NCBI GenBank assembly: GCA_030581615.1
Contig: JAKTTT010000001.1
Location: 1-64,000, forward strand
Length of the DNA stretch: 64,000 nucleotides
Direction of reading: 5' to 3'
Source of the DNA: Alloascoidea africana
Lineage: Eukaryota; Ascomycota; Alloascoideomycetes; Alloascoideales; Alloascoideaceae
Position 1 is the first letter of the stretch; each line of letters starts with the position of its first letter. The notes beneath the pieces were generated by a model, which had not been told where the DNA came from, ran no database searches, and was given only the letters and a program-made list of their open reading frames with translations. Shown here piece by piece: positions 31,343 to 42,900 of this stretch. Both the position numbers and the translations under genes were made by a program.

Positions 31343-34070
31343 TTACTCCTGCCCGAATCCAACAGTTTCTTCAACTGCAAGAGTCAACTTCTGCAACATG
31401 CTATCGTAATCAGTATATGGAGGTAAATCAACTCTGTTAAAGCAGGTATGTGATTTTGGCAATTGAGTAACTTCTCCAGATTTTTCAATTGTGAAACGCC
31501 GAGGACCGTCACTACCTTGTAAATCTTTGAACCCATTAACTGGAATACGTGAGGTGCCTGTAGTAAACTGAAGTAAACGGGATTTTTGTTCAGAGTCCCA
31601 AGTCTTGACAATCTTCCAGAACCACTGAATCACCTCATCACTTTCCGTGTAACCACGGTAGTCTGTATGTTTTTTCCAGTCCTCCACGTCAATCTCGGAC
31701 AATCCTCCTATCAAAAGTTCCAGCTCTCTTTCGTCAAAGACGTTGACAAGATCTTGAGGTATCAATTCGTTGAAGCCAGTGATAAAGCTCTGAAACTGTT
31801 CCTCTACTCGCTTCTCAATTCTCCACTTTGTCATTAGTTGAACATACTCATGTTTGTTTTCGTTTGTCACATCAATGTCTCGTCCATTTGGTTTCAGATC
31901 TATAGTTACAATAACGCCAAACTGATCATCCTCCACGGAGAATGTCAATTCCAGAATATCGGTAATGTCATTCTCCAACACCCATGTGAGATTCTTGAAA
32001 ATATCCGCATCAACACCTTCCATATCGGCAAGAGAAACAGGCTTTCGCAAGATCATCTTGTAAAAGGCGCCGATGAAAAAGGCATCGAGGAAGCGTCTGT
32101 GGAAAACAGCCAAGCCAACCACTCGTCCAATAAATTTGAAGTAGTTTAGATGTTCTGGGTTAATCGAAGAGTGTGGGTTTATTTGTAGGGTATAATTGTC
32201 ATGCGCGGAGTATTCGAAAAGGCAATAAAATGGATTGAACATTTCATGGGATAGCAAGAAAAAATATTCACGCGAGACGCCACCATAATCCAGGCCTTCT
32301 TCCCCATCGAATTTAATCATCAATCTCTTTTTCAAATCAGCTGGAGACTGGCGCATAATCTCCTGGTACGAGTCCTCAAAAATATGCTTTCTGCGGACCT
32401 TGACATGGCATTGTCCAGGTAAAATCCGAAGAGCAGGCTGGGACCTGAAGTAGATGAGCTTCCTTCTAAAATCACGTTTATACTGGGGCACATTGGCATC
32501 GACGCTGGATGGCAGCCTTGGGTCATCCCACGTGGTGGTCTTCGTATTATGGTCAACAAAGTATACTCTGGCGGTATTGGTAAGACGCATTTCCCAACCG
32601 CTTGGTAATGGACCCAGCTGGGAAACCGGCTGTTGTTGAACTGCTGGAGCTGAAGAAGAGTCATTGGTACGAATGATTTGTCGCCTTCTGGGGTCGACCC
32701 AGGTGGTGGTTCTGGTATTATGGTCAACAAAGTAGGCCCTTCCCTCAGGTGTAAACCGTTGCTCCCAGCCGGCTGGCAATTCGCCAAAGCTCGAGTTTGT
32801 TCCAGGTTCGCCATTGACAACGGCAGAGCCACCAGGAGTTGTTGCGCCGGACACGTTTGTGGAGGAGGCATCTCCTGGAAGAGTCCTATGTTGGTGGTTC
32901 AGTCGTTCCTGGTTGGTGGTATTTTGCTGGGAGACTCGCTGAGCAGCAGCCTCGTTGGAATTGGTTGGGGGTCTGGTCCAGGTGGTTCTCCTTAGATTGT
33001 GGTCGACATAGTAGGTGCGGCCCAGGTTGTCAGTCCGTCTCTCCCAGCCCGCGGGCAGTCGTCCATACTGGTCCTCAAACGACGAGTAGGGACGGTTTGC
33101 CATGCTACTGGCCGGCTGATTATTGACGGGGGCCGTGGGTCTGGGCTGGGACCCGGCTGTCGGGGTCTGTGGCTGGGCTTGATTAGTGGCGTTGTTGGCA
33201 GCCCCGGCAGCGACAGCGGGCGACGATGCGCTGGACGGAGTGGTTGGGATGGAGTGCGAGGACGAGGCCGAGTTGTTGACGGCCAGACTCTGCAAGTTGA
33301 GCGAGTTGGGTCCGTTGGCGTCGCCGTCAGAGGCAGAGCCGGTGCCCGAGGTGTTGATGGAGAGGTTCACTACCAGTTTGCCGGACACAGCCTGGTTGTT
33401 ACTGTTCTTCTTGAGATCTCTAGTGATGGTTTCCTCGCCGTCCTTGGCAAAGTCGATGTAGTCTGCCACTCGGAAGCTGACCAGGCCAAGAAAGCCCTGG
33501 TCTCTTTTCTTGAACTTTTTATGATCGAAAAGTCGGATTGTGACGATTGACGATTCGTTCACGAGACTACAGGCACAAAAATGTCAGGTTCCAGTTCATC
33601 ATCACTTGGAAAAAGAATTGCTTGGCTTACACTTCAAAAGTCTGGTTCCAGTACGGGGCCAATGTCTTTCTACAGACGGTAGTGGAATGTGTTTGCAAGC
33701 CCACGCTGAGCACTGCAAAGGGATCAGGCTGGCCTGCGGCATTATGGCAATGATGATGTTAATGTGACTGAAGCTCGGAGGTCTACCGGCAGAACCGGAG
33801 GGCATCTAGCACCATAAAGGAGACTTACGAAAGACATCTCGCTTGATGAGAGAGTCGGCTGCCACAACTATCCAGATATAGAAAAACACAGAAGAGTCAG
33901 AAACGTTGAAAAAGTCTTGGTGTTGCGAAAGAGGGAGAGATCCGATTCGTACCAGTTATCTTCAGAGGTCTGCGTAGCGCAAAGAATAGAAAAAGTGTTA
34001 GTGGCAAGTGTTTCACAGCAGGCCCGCGCCTGCCATTGACAGGAGCAGCAGAGACATACTTTGTAGGCAT
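31343..34070 (-). CDS. RSP5: Rsp5/Nedd4-type HECT ubiquitin ligase
   Basis: Rsp5 is the single Nedd4-family E3 of yeasts; it ubiquitinates permeases, endocytic adaptors and other PY-motif clients. Five minus-strand exons (34060-34070, 33953-33969, 33829-33867, 33631-33733, 31343-33566) give 797 residues against 809 in S. cerevisiae. Exons of 11 and 17 nt open the gene and are needed to reach [20 protein letters not shown], the start of the C2 domain. Three WW domains follow (each LPxGWE...YFVDHN or YYVDHN...TTW), at about 225-260, 320-350 and 370-405. The HECT domain fills roughly 440-797 with the catalytic Cys at about 765 in [13 protein letters not shown]. The linker is rich in Ser, Asn, Ala and Gln. 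It is divergently paired with RPP1. Confidence 0.95.
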
Positions 34071-34432
34071 TCGCGCGAGATGGTGAAGACTGTGAAGAGA
34101 AGGGGCGGCGGCGAGGAGAGAAGGCAGTGGAGTGTTACCCGGCGACAGCAACAGCGACGGCTGCGGTGGGTGTACGGGTGTATGTGTGCCAGCTGGTGGT
34201 GGCCGGAAACCTCCAGAGCAGCACAAGAGCTCAGGCCCCAAGCCCGTGCTCTATGCTCTGTGCTCTGTGCTCTGTGCTCTGTAGAATGTGTAGTCTGTGA
34301 CCTCTTGTCCTAGGCAGCGGGTGCTCGGCAGCGGGCAATTGGGAGCTGGCGTGCTGGAAGGCGGGCGCGGCTTGGTGTGCCAGCCAGGGCTGATTGGAAC
34401 TTTCTTCTCTTCTCACCACCTCCCACGGCACC
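34071..34432. promoter_or_regulatory. Shared RSP5/RPP1 divergent promoter
   Basis: 362 bp lie between the two start codons. It contains the Reb1-like site TTACCCGG (34135-34142) inside GTTACCCGGCGACA, a string also found upstream of TEF1. A 7-bp tandem repeat, GCTCTGT x5 with one variant, lies at 34248-34282. Confidence 0.6.
34248..34282. repeat. Tandem 7-bp repeat (GCTCTGT)5
   Basis: Five consecutive copies, the first reading GCTCTAT. They lie within the divergent RSP5/RPP1 promoter and create the TGTGCTCTG periodicity. Confidence 0.8.
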
Positions 34433-35495
34433 ATGATAGCGGATCTCAATATCCCATGGCCCCAGACGAGCTACTCGGCCCCTCCGACTCACCATGACAT
34501 AGCAAGGCTAAAGAGCATTTTGTTTCTTCTCATCGAATGTATGCAAAAGGTTGGCAACATATTTGCTGAGCATGGCCGAAACTAACGCTACTTTTTGTCC
34601 AGTTGGCTATACCCATGCTGCACTAAATTTCTTTCTCGGGCCCATAAAGCTGCCTAATGAAGGTGTACGTTTCTTATTCTATTCCCCTAACATGTCTGTA
34701 TTGATAACCCTAGGTGGTATGCTAATCAACGGATGTTCTAGCTCTGTCCAATTGACCTCGACTTGTTCTCCAGCTTTAAAGGCAAAATAAAACTCTTCAA
34801 AAGGGTCACTCTGATAGTGGAAGACCCATCCAGCTGCCACAGCATTGTACGTACCCTCTTGGTCATTTTCATTGTTCTCGTCTAATAGATACTAATTTCT
34901 CAAAATGCAGTCTCGCTTGCAAAATTGTTTTGACATTATTGCATTACAGCCCACCACTGAAAAAGCCCTCCAGCTGGCCTGCTCCAGTCTTGATGTCGAC
35001 CTAATATCCCTTGATTTGACTACGCGCTTGCCCTGCTATCTAAAACACAAAACTCTCTGTGCTGCCACGGCACGAGGAGTCAAACTCGAGATACAATACA
35101 GTTCTGCCATTCCAACTCCAGAAACAGTGCCTTCTTTAAGAAGAACCTTCATTACAAACTTACAAATGCTTTTGCGCTCGAGCCGTAAGCGAGGGCTTGT
35201 CATATCAAGCGGTGCTATCTCTCCTTTACAAATACGATCCAGCTACGATGTTACAAATCTGCTCTGTGTCCTGGGAATGGATGCGTTGAATGCTAGAAGC
35301 GCTGTTTGTGAATTGCCCATGAAAGTCTTGCTGAATGGCAAACTGAGAGGTGATAGCTATAAGCAAAGTCTGCGATACTCAATCGACTCTACAGGGTCAA
35401 AATGTCCTCCATCCGTCAACAAAGGCAAGCAAAAGCAAAAGATTCAATCTTCCACCGTCTTGGACCGCCAATTGCAGAAACGACGAAAACTTTGA
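34433..35495 (+). CDS. RPP1: RNase P/MRP protein subunit Rpp1 (Rpp30)
   Basis: Rpp1 (human Rpp30) is a TIM-barrel-like protein subunit shared by nuclear RNase P (tRNA 5' processing) and RNase MRP (rRNA processing). Exons are 34433-34538, 34603-34664, 34742-34846 and 34911-35495, giving 285 residues (yeast 293). The start MIADLNIPWPQ, then GYTHAALNF, KLPNEG, RVTLIVEDPS, FDIIALQPTTEKALQLAC, DLISLDLTTRLPCYLK and ARGVKLEIQYSSAI all follow the family. The C-terminal SRKRGLVISSGA and RSSYDVTNLLCVLGM are also conserved. The second intron could alternatively start one GT earlier (34663), but only GTACGT at 34665 with the TTCTAG acceptor keeps the frame. The Lys/Arg-rich tail (NKGKQKQK, LQKRRKL) suits a nuclear protein. 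Confidence 0.93.
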
Positions 35496-35642
35496 TACTA
35501 GTAAATAGAGTTTAGTTCTTCGAAAAACCTAGTTTTCTCTACATTTATCTACTTCATGACGGATCAATTAATACAATAGATATCTTTATATTAATTCACA
35601 TGTCGTAACGTAACTAAACCAATTATTAATTCATTACATGAC

Positions 35643-37135
35643 TTATTTCTTGCCAGCCTTCTGGGCAGCCTTGGTGACCTTTCCAGCCTTGTCGACCTTC
35701 TCGACCTTCTTGATGACACCAACAGCAACAGTCTGTCTCATGTCACGGACGGCGAAACGACCAAGAGGGGGGTAGTCAGTGAAAGCCTCAACACACATGG
35801 GCTTGGAAGGAACCATCTTGACGATAGCAGCATCACCAGACTTGACAAACTTGGGGTTGTCCTCCATCTTCTTACCGGTACGACGGTCAATCTTCTCCAA
35901 AAGAGTGTCGAACTTGCAAGCAATGTGGGCGGTATGGCAGTCCAAAACTGGAGCGTAACCGGCAGAGATCTGACCAGGATGGTTCAAAACGATAACCTGG
36001 GCATTGAAAGATTCACAGCCCTTTGGAGGATCGTTCTTGGCATCACCACAGACGTTACCACGTCTGATTTCCTTGACGGAAACGTTCTTGACGTTGAAGC
36101 CAACATTGTCTCCGGGGACACCTTCTGCCAATTGTTCGTGATGCATCTCGACGGACTTGACTTCGGTGGTGACACCAGCGGGAGCAAAAGTGACAACCTG
36201 GCCGGCCTTGATGACACCAGTCTCGACACGACCAACAGGCACAGTTCCAATACCGCCAATCTTGTAGACATCCTGAAGAGGAAGACGGAGAGGCTTCTCA
36301 ACGGGACGGGAAGGAGGCTCAATGGCATCAATGGCCTCCAACAAGGTCTTACCCTTGTAGGATCCGGTTTTGGTCTCCTTGGTCCAGCCCTTGTACCATG
36401 GGCAGTTTGTGGAGGCCTCAATCATATTGTCACCGTTCCATCCAGAGATGGGGACGAAAGGAACAGTCTTGGGGTTGAAACCAACCTTCTTGATAAAGTT
36501 GGAGACTTCCTTCGTGATTTCAGTGAAACGGGCTTCAGACCATTTGACAGAGTCCATCTTGTTGACAGCAACAATCAACTGCTTGACACCAAGGGTGAAA
36601 GCGAGAAGAGCGTGCTCACGGGTCTGACCATCCTTGGAGATACCAGCCTCGAATTCACCGACACCGCCAGCAATGATGAGAATGGCACAGTCAGCCTGGG
36701 AGGTACCTGTGATCATATTCTTGATGAAATCACGATGTCCGGGGGCATCAATGACAGTGACCCCGTACTTGGGAGTCTCGAACTTCCAAAGAGCAATGTC
36801 AATGGTGATACCACGCTCACGCTCGGCCTTAAGCTTGTCAAGAACCCAAGCGTACTTGAAGGAACCCTTTCCGAGCTCGGCAGCCTCCTTCTCAAACTTC
36901 TCGATGGTTCTCTTGTCAATACCACCGCACTTGTAGATCAAGTGGCCGGTGGTGGTAGATTTACCAGAGTCGACGTGTCCAATGACAACGACGTTGACGT
37001 GAGTCTTTTCTTTTCCCTATGGCAAAAGGTGGATTAGCTCCAACGCCTTTTCAGATCAAGCCACGACAGCCAAAAGCATCTTCTGCGATGCAGTTTGGCT
37101 CCAGGACAATTGCAAAAAGCACAGGCACATACCAT
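35643..37135 (-). CDS. TEF1: Translation elongation factor 1-alpha
   Basis: This GTPase delivers aminoacyl-tRNA to the ribosomal A site. Exon 1 is only the start codon (37133-37135). A 116-nt intron (37017-37132, GTATGT donor, CCATAG acceptor) separates it from exon 2 (35643-37016), giving 458 residues, the invariant family length. G-motifs are visible: GHVDSGKS (residues 14-21), DAPGH, NKMDS. The C-terminal KAAQKAGKK is typical. Codon use is strongly biased, as expected for an abundant protein. The TATA box TATATAAA (minus strand, 37261-37268) and a Reb1-like TTACCCGG (37311-37318) lie upstream. A long antisense frame exists (35925-37037 on plus) but is a shadow of the biased codons. A partial duplicate of this 5' region sits at 993-1559. 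Confidence 0.97.
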
Positions 37136-38553
37136 TGTGATTTATAGATAATTCTTCTTCCAAAAGTAAATAACTCAGGTGGAAATGCTAATGATTTCTG
37201 GTGTGAGTAGACAAAGAAAGGAAAAGAAGAAAAAATCAAGAGAACTCCAGGAAGAGGGTCTTTATATAGACTGCGTGGTGCCACTGAAAATTTTTGCCCT
37301 TGGCACACGGTTACCCGGCGACAAGAGCCCAAATCTGGGTTTCTGCAATTGCCGCTTCGAAAGAAAAAGAAAAAAAAAATGGGAGATTGAAATTTGAACA
37401 ACTGAAAAATTGAAAAATTTGCACTTTTAGGGCCTGTTCTAGCTACTCGCTGTGGATATTCACGGCGTGTTCGGTTCCTGGAAGTGGATACCTAGATCTG
37501 CTGAGAATGGTCCCGTCTGGTACCTGTTTGTCCATTGACTCCCTCTCTTGCTCTCTCTCCCTCCCTTGCTCGCCGTGGTCTTTCCTTATCCATATGAGTC
37601 ATGTTCAGAATGACGAAAGCCGATTCTAGAAGTGATCTACGCGGGATGTGTATGTGGGGGACCCGTAAAAATTTTCATATCTCCCATTTTTCTCGCCTTT
37701 GATCTTTAACTCTCTGCCAGGTTATGAGTAGAATTGCTTCTCAACTGCAACTCTATTTTAGCCCATTGTCTCAAAATGGAAACATGAAAGGGACCAAAAA
37801 AAAATTGCTTTCCTAGTAGCTAAAAGATGAAGTCAATTGCGCTTTTGGCCACGCTGTGGGTCCCTATCTCTAAAAAGCAGATGTCAATTCAAGTTCCCCC
37901 CCTTCGTAATTTCTGTTTCGATGCTTGCAGTGGGTGTGGTTACACATGACGAGCGCTGGAGCAGATCTGCTACGGTTCCTCTGGCTGCTGGCCTGCTTGC
38001 ATTCCTGTAAAAGGTCACGACTTTGCAGTCGTTAATTAATCTGTTAACTGCTGCCTTGTAGTTGTAGAGCAGCCCAGGGCTCTCGAGATCGAGGACCAGA
38101 GGCACTGGTCAGAGCAGCGGTGGTTTGTGTGTAGAGAACCATACCAAGTCGGAAGGAGAATGATGATTGTCATCAACATGTTACAAGTCGGCTTCGGACG
38201 GGACCAATTGGTTGATAACGACCACCTCGGCCTGCCACCTGAAATAGATGTGGTCCAATACCCTCTTCTCCTTAAGCCATGAAGTTTAGCTTCAATTAGA
38301 CCTGAAACTGCATAAAATAGAGATCCAAAGCCCTATAGCCTACAGTACTCCCTCTCGCTCTACACAGGAAATGAAAAATATATTGGGCATGAGTATACGC
38401 ACCCGGGATTGGCAAAGTAGCACCTGGGACTATGAAAAATGACATTGGCAAAAGGGATGCATTGGCCGTTTGCCGAGAGCTCTTTGCTAGGGCTCTGGCT
38501 CAAGAATATGCTGGAGGCAGCATTTAGGGCTCCGTTAATAAATGATACAGGAC
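37136..38553. other. TEF1 promoter and downstream region of the WD40 gene
   Basis: The TEF1-proximal 300 bp hold the TATA box (37261-37268) and TTACCCGG (37311-37318); this part is what was duplicated to 1306-1559. The rest is non-coding by eye, with CT-rich patches near 37540-37570. Confidence 0.55.
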
Positions 38554-39838
38554 TCAGACACGCACTCCCTGGAGCGATCTTCCGCTGACAACGCCAATCC
38601 AGTCTCCATCGCGATTCCACTGGACGTTATTCACCTCGCCAGCTTCCGAGTATGAGCTCAACAGCACTCCCATTCCCTTGGTACTATTCACTCCTGTCCT
38701 CAGCCTGGACGCATTGCCCACGCCAGCGTTAACGTTGGAATTGTACCGCCTAATGTTGGTTTCGCCAGTAATCACGTCCCATATCAAGGCTTGGCAATCG
38801 TCGCCTCCGCTCGCCAGCAGATTCTTGGTAGGGTGCCATGAAATGCTGTTCAAGGGGCCCTCGTGTGCATCGAGAATAGTGATAGGGATTCCCGGATTTC
38901 GAATGTCCAGGACCAAAATCTTGTTACTGCCGCCAGCAATCGTGGCCAGCAGGTTTCTATCAATGTTGCTGGCAGCCACTCGCAGTAAAGGCGCCGATTT
39001 GCTCTGTTGCGGAGGCTCATATATGATTGTAGAATGGTCCAGAGATCTTAGATCGAACACTCTCATGGACCCATCGGCTCCAACAGATGCAAAAACGTCC
39101 ACTGAACCAGCGGTGAACTGGACATCCAAAACCTCGCTGTCATGAGCAATCAGCTGTGTCTTTGCACTTCCTCCTCCTTGGTTAATGTCCCATATCGTGC
39201 AGGTCGTGTCGATAGAACTCGTCACTATTAACGATGAGTTGATTTTGTTCCAGTCAAAGCTCGTCAGTGGAGGAAGAAACTCAGACTTGCTTCTATTCAT
39301 AAGGGTTAGTTTACCGTCCAGCGTTCGGGTATCTTTGTTTAGCTCCCAGAGCCTCAGACAGTCTCCTGAGGATGCCAGTCGCGGCTCAGGAGCATTAGGT
39401 TCCCATCGCACTTGGGTGCACGGGTAGTCGACTTTTGTCTCTGCGATGCGATGAAAATCATAGCCAGGAATTGCCTGTCCTGAGGGCAGTACATCTGGTG
39501 TAGGAACAGGATAAAGCACTTGTATCTACCGATAGTGTTGGTCATTAAGTAAATCAAAACCCCCCAATGATATAAAAAATGTTTAATACCTTGTTTGTAA
39601 GCTCTTCTCGATAGGAGGAAAGAGCAATGTATTCTTGGTGCGATCTGCCGCTTCTTGCCCAGTCAAAGCCAAAAAGAGGCCAGTTTGCTTCGTAATAGGC
39701 AGATCTGATGAGTCCCTCGCCACCTGTCGACATTGAGATCAGGGCCGATTTGCTGAGCGGTGAGTGTAACTGAGGCTGTTGATCTTGAATTGGGTGCATG
39801 TTCATGTTCAAGTTCAACTGCGGTCCTTGAGAAAGAGC

Positions 39839-39881
<43 letters not shown>

Positions 39882-39970
39882 TGTTGTTGTTGTTGTTGTT
39901 GTTGCAGCTTTCCTTGCAAAAGCGCCGGGTCATGAGGAGCCAGGTAGTGTTTTGGCAGCTGGGATGCCAT
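38554..39970 (-). CDS. WDR68/DCAF7-type WD40 protein (TTG1 family) with poly-Gln
   Basis: This is a highly conserved WD40 scaffold that in other eukaryotes binds DYRK-family kinases and serves as a DDB1-Cul4 adaptor; S. cerevisiae has an uncharacterised member (YPL247C). Minus-strand exons are 39590-39970 and 38554-39525, giving 450 residues. Family signatures are YYEANWPLFGFDWA, FRIAL-like YIALSSYREELTNKIQVL, PCTQVRWEP, LASSGDCLRLWEL, TSFDWNKI, TCTIWDINQG, LIAHDSEVLDVQF, FASVGADGSMRVFDLR, LNSISWHPTKNLLASGGDD and ALIWDV. An insertion of about 22 Gln near residues 23-44, encoded by mixed CAG/CAA codons, is unusual. It ends in GRSLQGVRV, as the family does. Confidence 0.93.
39840..39906. repeat. 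CAA/CAG trinucleotide tract encoding poly-Gln
   Basis: On the plus strand it reads as a (TTG)n(CTG)n(TTG)n run of about 65 bp. The pure CTG stretch of roughly eight units in the centre is the most slip-prone part. It encodes the poly-Gln of the WD40 protein. Confidence 0.9.
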
Positions 39971-42900
39971 TTCCAGAGGCTCTATACTATTGCTGTGGAG
40001 TGCTGCCTGTTCGCTTCTGGAGGAGTTTCGGTCCGTGCTGGAGAAGTCGGGTAGTCTGGTTGTTAGACACTTTCACCGGTACTTTCCAGCTAATCGATCG
40101 ATCAATCGATCAATCGATCAATCGTCCCATTCTTTGTCTCCCATGTAACAAACCGTCTCTAATTAACAGGTGTATGCACAGTACCTCGTCCTTTTGGCTT
40201 TCGCGAAATATAAATTGTAGTTTCTTTTTGACCGAGGTCGACGTAACCTGAATTAGTTTGAATTTTGTCGTGTTGAAACCAGAGAGAGCTAGAGAGGTGA
40301 GCCAACTGGGACCCAATAGTAGACAAGGGCAAGTCCATTGCCAGCACGGTGGACTCTCAATAGTATAGTGGAATAAATCTGCTTACTATTGGAGATCAAT
40401 GATGTTGTTTTGCTTCTCGTCTTTTTGCCATAGTTTGGACATGGCCTTTTTGCGTAGGTTTATTGCCTATTAAAATCTCTGGAACATCTGTCTCAACTTC
40501 ATCAGAGAGTTTTATGTCTGATCACTCTAACCACAGTAAATGGCCAAAATACATATCTGCAAGGCCTTTGTAGAGAATTGTTTTTTTTTTAAAAAAAAAG
40601 TTTTGAGATGCCTTTACTGTGACGGAATATTATCTATTGGCAAAGCAACTCTATCTGAAAAGTTGACAACTGCATCAATCTATTTTCTTCCTGAATGAAA
40701 TCTATCAAGTTCATATACTTTCAATTCGGGATATGACCTCCTACCAGCCAGTTTAACTCTGGTTACGCCAGATCTGATTAGAGAAAAGAAAAAGAATATC
40801 TTATAATCATTGCCAAAAGTACCAGCCTACTGAAAATTGCGCTTTGATTAATCAAACCGTATGACTAACTCGCCACATCTTGATCAGCTCAGAAACTAAT
40901 GTTTCTATTTCTTCTCTATTTATAAATGTAACTGTAAAGGTGCTCTACAAGACTGAAAATAGGCGTTCCTGTCCCCTTTGTTGGAAGATATTAGTAAAAC
41001 ACCACTTTTAACTGTTGCGCTAGATGCAGAGCTTTACGAGAATAATATACTACAAAGTTTGTAATCAAACGGCTAGATGCGACAAAGAATGTAGACAAAG
41101 GCTGTGTAGACGTCGTGTTGATCAAAAGAAGAACACAAGACAGGATCCTTTCCTATCTGAGAAATGCTTCGATCTATTGTGCTATTAGAAACAAGGACAC
41201 ACATCTGTCAGAATCTCCTGTCAAACATACTACAAAAAACTTTTTGGAATTTAAATTTCAAGATCGATAAAGTGATGCCAAATTTTCTCGAATTTTAAAG
41301 CCTTAAATTGACTTGTCTTTTATTCTTTCTCCCTGAATCCGTCCTCCAACTAATCATGCGATTGGCCAATCTGAAAAAATGGTTTGACCGAGCCAAATTA
41401 CTTTGAGAGGCTTTGTTTAGTTTTCAACATGTGGAAGAGCACGTTGTCTGTTCCAGTCTTGATGTGAAAAAACTCCTTTTTTCGCCCTCTCTTTTTCCTC
41501 ATGAGCAGGGACTTGTGCACGTATATTGTCGCATTTGGCCAAAAGTCCATATCTAGCCCGCTAGCCGTGAGAACGGCACATTTTGTCTTTTGCATGTTTT
41601 TGCTTTTTCATGCGCTCATCTACCTCATACTGTGTGCCAGAGATCGACTTGTATCGGATTTCTTCTCGTACGCTCTTATATTCACATTCGAAATTCGACA
41701 AACTTGGGCAGAGCTAACAGAAATTGGCCTGCATTGCACGGTCATGGGATCTTTTCCCTAGTTTGGGTTTCATTCAGACAGGTATGTGTAAAGAGTTGTG
41801 CTGTGTTAGCAGATGGCCACTTATTCTTGGTTGATATCAATACTACTACGAGAGGAAGGAAGCCATGCCAAAGGCCAAGCAGATGGATGAGTTAGTACTT
41901 CTTTTTGGATCTTTTTTTTTTTTTTTTTTTTGGTTCATCATATTCATGTTCTGTTTATCAAGTCGCATTTGCAAAGTCTAAGCTCTTGCCAATTGGCCAA
42001 TGGCGTTGGTCGACTTTTCATGCTTTACTGATGATAACAATTGTACGCAAATCCTATTTTTTTTCAAAACGACCTAGGCTCCTGTGCAAATGTGCAAAAA
42101 TCTTGCCATTCTGCTACTGCATCTGTCCAGTGTACTGAATATAAAATCTTGCTTTGCATCTGTTCTTTTACCTGTCATGGAAGCCATAGAATATTTTTGT
42201 ATGTTCGATTCTTCCCTTCCATGTTCTTTTTAAAAAAAGAAACCCATATTAATCGAACGAGAGTCACTCCAATGGCGTGTCAGTTGTTCTACCTCCCTAG
42301 ATGATTTCTAGCGTACAATTCTTTACACGCCATTCTAAGCTGGGCTCGGATTATGCCCAGATGATGTCAACTTCGGCCTGTTCCACCCAGCATGGATGCG
42401 AGGTTCTCCTCATCCAGCGGGACTTCGGCGGCCAATCGGACACCTGTAGCGTTTCCAACAAGGATTTGTATCTGTGTTCTGTTGATTGCAAACTTGATCG
42501 CTCAGAGATGTGGAAAGCTTGTTCTTCGTGGGCGGCAAGCGTCTTTTTGTGTGGACCTGGTTATGATATAATATCGACGCAGCGGGGCTTCTTTAGAGCT
42601 AGTACCAAACATGATGGAAACTGGGCTAAACTGCTGTCATCGTGAAGAAAGGAACCTCGCATAAGGAGTAGCGGCGAAGGAGACTTTAGTTAGGAACAGT
42701 AGTACTTAATAGCAAAAAGCGCAATGATCCTCCGCGTTGTTACACCGCTCGAAATTGATGTAGTGTTCCACCCATAGATATGTCAAAACAAGTTAAATCG
42801 ATTGATTATTAGCTCGTCTCTTTTTCTTCGGAAGATCCCTTGACTTTGTGTGGCTCTTCAACACTGATCATCTTATATGTATATGCACCAAGCCTAAGAT

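Noticed and set aside
32999-33550. 183-codon plus-strand frame antisense to RSP5
   Set aside because: Shadow frame over the GC-rich linker of RSP5; no independent support.
35925-37037. 370-codon plus-strand frame antisense to TEF1
   Set aside because: It is a mirror of the strongly biased TEF1 codons; such long antisense frames over EF-1alpha genes are a known artefact, and it shows no protein-family features.
40575-40605. T9/A9 inverted repeat as a possible bacterial-type terminator
   Set aside because: It is a simple homopolymer pair in a eukaryotic intergenic region with no adjacent gene end.
42301-42645. 114-codon ATG-started frame, Cys-rich
   Set aside because: No family resemblance and no splice or promoter context; the minus strand is also partly open here.
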